A DNA stretch of 46,569 bases, taken from the NCBI GenBank assembly GCA_019057635.1, contig DXJL01000101.1, positions 1 through 46,569 on the forward strand. The letters run 5' to 3'. The DNA comes from Candidatus Heimdallarchaeota archaeon (lineage in GTDB: Archaea; Asgardarchaeota; Heimdallarchaeia; Hodarchaeales; Hodarchaeaceae). The notes beneath the pieces were generated by a model. It ran no database searches and had not been told where the DNA came from. It saw nothing but the letters and a program-made list of their open reading frames with translations. Shown here in pieces: positions 43,419 to 46,569 of the stretch; position 1 is the first letter of the stretch, and each line of letters starts with the position of its first letter. A program made the position numbers and the translations under genes.

Positions 43419-44156
43419 TTAGCTACTACGACCCACTGGGAGATATGGGAGAAGTAAGGAGGCTAATAATCCAATCTCACGATTTTGTGTATACACAACA
43501 CCGGGACCAGTATAACGAATCACCACTCCTTCTCCACCGAGTATGAAACTCTTTCGACCACCTACTTTTGAAACTTTATGTTGCATGCCTGCTTGATATG
43601 CCATCATAACTCCGTTATCCACGACGAACTCCTGATCTGGTTCCAATTCATGTCGTTCAACATATCCATACCCCCCTATCCACACATCCCCGTCAGCTTC
43701 AGCCATGATTTTGGTTAGCATTAGACCTTCACCACCCAAAACTCCCTTGAATCCTCCAAATTTCGACGTTACTGCGACACTAGTTGTTCCACAGATATAT
43801 GCGTCTCGACTAAGAATCCATTCTTCTCCTTGTGCTAAATGAAGGTGAACAATATCCCCTGGAGCTCCATGAGCAAAAGCTACCATTCCTGGTGGAGAAC
43901 CATCAGAAATCGAAAAAAAGTTCTGGAACATTGATTCACCAGAAAACTTCCTTTTTAAACCTCGCATAACTCCACCAGCTGATTTAGTTTCCATGTTAAC
44001 ATGTCCATCCATGTATACCATGGCTCCACCTTCAGCTCGAACTTTTTGACCTGGATTATCTAACGTTATTCGGACTACTGCAAACGCTGGAGCACCAGTT
44101 ACTTCATAGTTAAGAAATGACTTTTCCTTACCGCTTGACATTATTTTTTCACTCAT
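43419..44156 (-). CDS. AIM24 / TIGR00266 family protein
   Basis: Beta-rich single-domain protein of the AIM24 family, common in bacteria and archaea; its biochemical role is unclear (the yeast namesake affects mitochondrial inner-membrane organisation). Typical segments: VRAEGGAMVYMDGHVNMETK, GMVAFAHGAPGDIVHLHL and DVWIGGYGYVERHEL. About 245 residues, normal length. ATG at 44156; a TTG one codon upstream is possible. Stands alone between pepT and a HAD phosphatase, on the same strand as both. Confidence 0.88.
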   Translation of the reverse strand: MSEKIMSSGKEKSFLNYEVTGAPAFAVVRITLDNPGQKVRAEGGAMVYMDGHVNMETKSAGGVMRGLKRKFSGESMFQNFFSISDGSPPGMVAFAHGAPGDIVHLHLAQGEEWILSRDAYICGTTSVAVTSKFGGFKGVLGGEGLMLTKIMAEADGDVWIGGYGYVERHELEPDQEFVVDNGVMMAYQAGMQHKVSKVGGRKSFILGGEGVVIRYTGPGVVYTQNREIGLLASLLLPYLPVGRSS

Positions 44157-44253
44157 CAATACTCAATATGGTTATATCGAGTTCTCATTACTAGTAATTA
44201 TAAGCAATTCTAATTCGGAATCTAACTATTGAAAGAATGAATTTCCTCTGATG

Positions 44254-44895
44254 TTAAGGAGTTCTTAAATTCCGTATAATGAAGTTAAAATCTGCAAAGG
44301 CCTGAAATTTAATCTCATTCTCACGGCAAATTCTTGCTAATTCGGAGTTCTCAACAACAAATGCAGTATCGGCTCGTTTTGCTGCATGAAAATCGCCACT
44401 TCCGTCCCCAACATAAGTAACGGAATAACCCTGAGTTTTATACTGAATAACAAGATCTTCTTTGAAATTATTTGATTCTGGAAATTTTAATTCTGAAAAT
44501 TTGAAAGATATTCCATTAAAATTAAATTTAGTAGTACCAGAGACTATCGGGATGGGATAATTCAATTTTAGCCTCTCTAAAAAATGTTCAATAACAAAAT
44601 CTAGCCCAGCTGACACAATAACAAGGGGAATTTGAAATTTTTCACAAAAAAGGACGAAATTTTTAAAATTCGGTCTGAAAGCGATATTTCCATCAAGTAC
44701 ATGTATAATATCAGCTTGTGTGACATTTATTAACGAAAACTGCTTAGACAGGCACTCTTCTAAAGAAATTTCCCCTTTTAGCAGCTGATCGTCATATTTT
44801 CTCCAATTTCCAGAACCATATCGTTTTAAAACTAATAAAGCACTATCTTCGATGATAATAGTCCCATCAAAATCCAAAAGGACTATATGTTTCAT
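44254..44895 (-). CDS. HAD superfamily phosphatase (SerB/MtnX-like subclass)
   Basis: 213 residues. HAD motif I LLDFDGTI with the nucleophile and acid aspartates, motif II as VIVSAG, motif III lysine in the FKEDLV region, and motif IV VGDGSGDFHAAK. The helical cap inserted after motif I places it in the HAD-IB group with phosphoserine phosphatase and MtnX. Given the serine/glycine genes around, phosphoserine phosphatase is tempting, but the cap lacks clear SerB signatures and the substrate is open. Confidence 0.8.
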   Translation of the reverse strand: MKHIVLLDFDGTIIIEDSALLVLKRYGSGNWRKYDDQLLKGEISLEECLSKQFSLINVTQADIIHVLDGNIAFRPNFKNFVLFCEKFQIPLVIVSAGLDFVIEHFLERLKLNYPIPIVSGTTKFNFNGISFKFSELKFPESNNFKEDLVIQYKTQGYSVTYVGDGSGDFHAAKRADTAFVVENSELARICRENEIKFQAFADFNFIIRNLRTP

Positions 44896-44924
44896 CGGAA
44901 TCTAAAACAATTTTCACAAGTGAA

Positions 44925-46373
44925 TCAGTCAAAGGGGGCTCTTTTACCAGCTAAATAGTCTTTATGATGATCTTTAACCAACATTAAGAAAATCAGTCCA
45001 ATAATATATATTACACCAAGAACGATGAATCCTACACGATACGAAGTCGGTATACTTCCAGTTATCTCTTGAGTAATTGATAATACTGCTGCGAAAATGG
45101 ACATACCTATAGCACTGCCACCTTTACTGACTAATTTGCTAAACCCGAAGTATTGTCCCACTTTATCTTCAGGGGCTAATTCAATTACCATCTGTCTATT
45201 GGCGACCCAAGTTGAACCTTGAGCTCCACCAATAATTAATGCTGCAATAAATAATAAAACAAGCCAAACTCCACCTAAGCTAGGATCATTTGTATCAGCT
45301 AAAACCGCTATTACAAGGGTGAATAAGTATCCTACTCCTACTATAAGGAATGCCATTTTAGGCCCCTGTTTATCAGATACTGGACCAATTGCTAAGGTCA
45401 ATACGCTGGCTCCGATAACCCCTACGAAAATTAGTATAAGGGGCATCGTACCTGAGAGTCCCCAAGCATCTTCTGCTGCAGGTAGCATGTATGCAATAAT
45501 TGTATTAACTACATCTACCGTTAAAATCCAACCAATCATGAAAAATAACATATCGCGATAAGTAACTACTTCTCTGGTCGTTATTTTTAGTTCAGAAAAC
45601 GCACTCTTTAATACACTACTAGTGGAGTGAGGTTCTTTCTTCGTTCTTTCAGTTACCCAGAGAAAAGGTATTGCTGTAATAAGAAAAGCAAGTGCGCAAA
45701 TTAACCACATCCACTGAAACTCACCTAAAACAATCTGGTCAAAAGAAATAGGCATTCCTCCTTCTTCAATTGGAGCGCTTAATGGGACTCCATCCTCTCG
45801 TAATGGAGTATGATCTAGTATTCCGACAAACGGCAATATAAATAGAATTGCAATAGCAATAAATGATCCTACATATCCAATAGCCACTCCAGTTGCTGAA
45901 ACTTTACCAATTTCATCTTCGGCACAAATATGAGGAATCATGGCATCATAGAATAGGTTCCCCCACTGATAAGTAATATTAGCGATGATAAATAGGAAAA
46001 AAGCAATCCAAAAATTAACAAAGAAATAAACAATTCCTGTAGTTAGTATACAAAGAACCCCTAAAAGGACAACTTTGCTTTTTCGTTCTCCACTTTTGTC
46101 GCTTAAAGCTCCCATAAAAGGTATTGTTAAAGCCACAAATATCGTAGATATTGAACCAGCCAACCCAGCAAGGAAATTTGACTCACTCCAGCTTAATCCT
46201 TGCTGCATACCAAGTAAAGTAAAAAATTTAATCACTGTTAGGGAAACTATCCCCATAGAAAACACTGTATTGGCCAAATCATACATAGACCATAATAATA
46301 TGTTACCGCGGGTTGAACGTTTATTTATAGGAGCTGTAATGTTAGCCATGATTAACTCAACTGGTTTGAGCAT
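44925..46373 (-). CDS. MFS transporter of the UMF1/Atg22 family
   Basis: 482 residues with about 12 membrane spans. WSMYDLANTVFSMGIVSLTV near the start is the UMF1/Atg22 signature (YDWANSAF in most members), and GALSDKSGERKSKV is the MFS loop 2-3 motif. Related yeast Atg22 exports amino acids from the vacuole; the substrate here is not known. ATG at 46373 is used; the ATG at 46349 would remove eight residues. It shares its upstream region with a divergent gene at 46467. Confidence 0.88.
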   Translation of the reverse strand: MLKPVELIMANITAPINKRSTRGNILLWSMYDLANTVFSMGIVSLTVIKFFTLLGMQQGLSWSESNFLAGLAGSISTIFVALTIPFMGALSDKSGERKSKVVLLGVLCILTTGIVYFFVNFWIAFFLFIIANITYQWGNLFYDAMIPHICAEDEIGKVSATGVAIGYVGSFIAIAILFILPFVGILDHTPLREDGVPLSAPIEEGGMPISFDQIVLGEFQWMWLICALAFLITAIPFLWVTERTKKEPHSTSSVLKSAFSELKITTREVVTYRDMLFFMIGWILTVDVVNTIIAYMLPAAEDAWGLSGTMPLILIFVGVIGASVLTLAIGPVSDKQGPKMAFLIVGVGYLFTLVIAVLADTNDPSLGGVWLVLLFIAALIIGGAQGSTWVANRQMVIELAPEDKVGQYFGFSKLVSKGGSAIGMSIFAAVLSITQEITGSIPTSYRVGFIVLGVIYIIGLIFLMLVKDHHKDYLAGKRAPFD

Positions 46374-46466
46374 CGGGAATTGGTTTATTATAAAGTTTTG
46401 TAAGGTACTTCTTAGCGATAAATAAAAGAACCATTCAAAGTAGCTCGTCCTAAGCTGGATGTAATA

Positions 46467-46569
46467 ATGACTAATTCTTCACCTATTGAGAAAGTAGTTC
46501 CCTCTCAAGGTCATTCGTCAATGTATGTAATGCACAAGTTTTTTGGACGAAAACAAGAAAGACTCATAC
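46467..46569 (+). CDS. N-terminus of a probable DNA methyltransferase (runs off window)
   Basis: The ATG at 46467 opens 34 codons to the window end without a stop. After a short leader the text reads GHSSMYVMHKFFGRKQERLI, which resembles the opening of N4/N6-type DNA methylases (MYxMHxxWxRKP). The catalytic and SAM motifs are beyond the window, so the identity is tentative. ATAAATAAAAG near 46420 may be its TATA box. Confidence 0.4.
   Translation, partial: MTNSSPIEKVVPSQGHSSMYVMHKFFGRKQERLI

Noticed and set aside
44254..44895. Naming the HAD phosphatase serB because of the serine/glycine genes nearby
   Set aside because: Only the generic HAD-IB motifs are visible and the cap does not show clear SerB residues.
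1..46569. CRISPR array, rRNA or replication origin
   Set aside because: No regularly spaced direct repeats, no rRNA-like stretches and no ORB-type repeats next to a Cdc6 gene were seen.

Overview
The window is low-GC, gene-dense archaeal chromosome, most probably from an Asgard (Promethearchaeota) archaeon. Archaeal markers are a G1P dehydrogenase, aCPSF1, DphB, Trm5, FEN1, the CTP-type riboflavin kinase with an archaeal FAD synthase-like partner, A/V-type ATPase subunits E, F and H, and intron-bearing tRNA genes. Asgard-type markers are a canonical Ras/Rab-like GTPase, a JAMM (Rpn11/CSN5-type) isopeptidase, a protein that reads as longin plus gelsolin-like, and a 1865-residue protein with repeated N-terminal domains, a helical solenoid and an acidic tail. 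The lineage is inferred from gene content; no rRNA is present.

Layout. 1-2.8 kb: the 3' part of a nucleoside-type ABC permease and a fucose-isomerase-fold protein. 2.8-8.5 kb: M1 aminopeptidase, a TnpB element bounded by a perfect 23-bp inverted repeat and carrying an in-frame stop, the 3' remnant of an epimerase, a ThiI-like PP-loop enzyme and a frame-switched small ORF. 8.7-14.8 kb: divergent GcvH-like protein, small membrane protein, QueD-like enzyme, Ras-like GTPase, anchored surface protein and the gcvPA-gcvPB pair. 14.8-19.6 kb: translin, tRNA-Leu(UAG) with an insert in the D-arm, ATPase F and H, tRNA-Val(UAC), FEN1, PCMT, Trm5 and tRNA-Lys(CUU) with a canonical intron. 19.7-25 kb: riboflavin kinase and FAD-synthase-like genes (convergent, both with N-terminal HTH domains), DphB, GcvH, a PUA protein and aCPSF1. 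25.5-29.6 kb: G1P dehydrogenase and a compact plus-strand run (longin/gelsolin-like, unknown, TrmI, JAMM). 29.6-33.2 kb: a minus-strand run with a polytopic protein, a degenerate-metallopeptidase-like protein, ATPase E and an anchored surface protein. 33.3-36.3 kb: small unknown, SHMT and GcvT. 36.3-41.9 kb: the giant protein. 42-46.6 kb: PepT, AIM24, a HAD phosphatase, a UMF1/MFS transporter and the start of a probable DNA methyltransferase.

How the genes fit together. SHMT, GcvT, GcvPA/PB and two GcvH-type carriers lie within 28 kb in separate transcription units; together they would provide glycine/serine/C1 interconversion, with dihydrolipoamide dehydrogenase and lipoylation enzymes outside the window. 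RibK plus the FAD synthase-like protein would make FMN and FAD. Trm5, TrmI, the ThiI-like protein, QueD and translin point to tRNA modification and RNA turnover. ATPase subunits are split among several sites rather than lying in one operon.

The points most worth following up are the giant solenoid protein, the longin/gelsolin-TrmI-JAMM cluster, the tRNA-Leu D-arm insertion and the inverted-repeat-bounded TnpB element.
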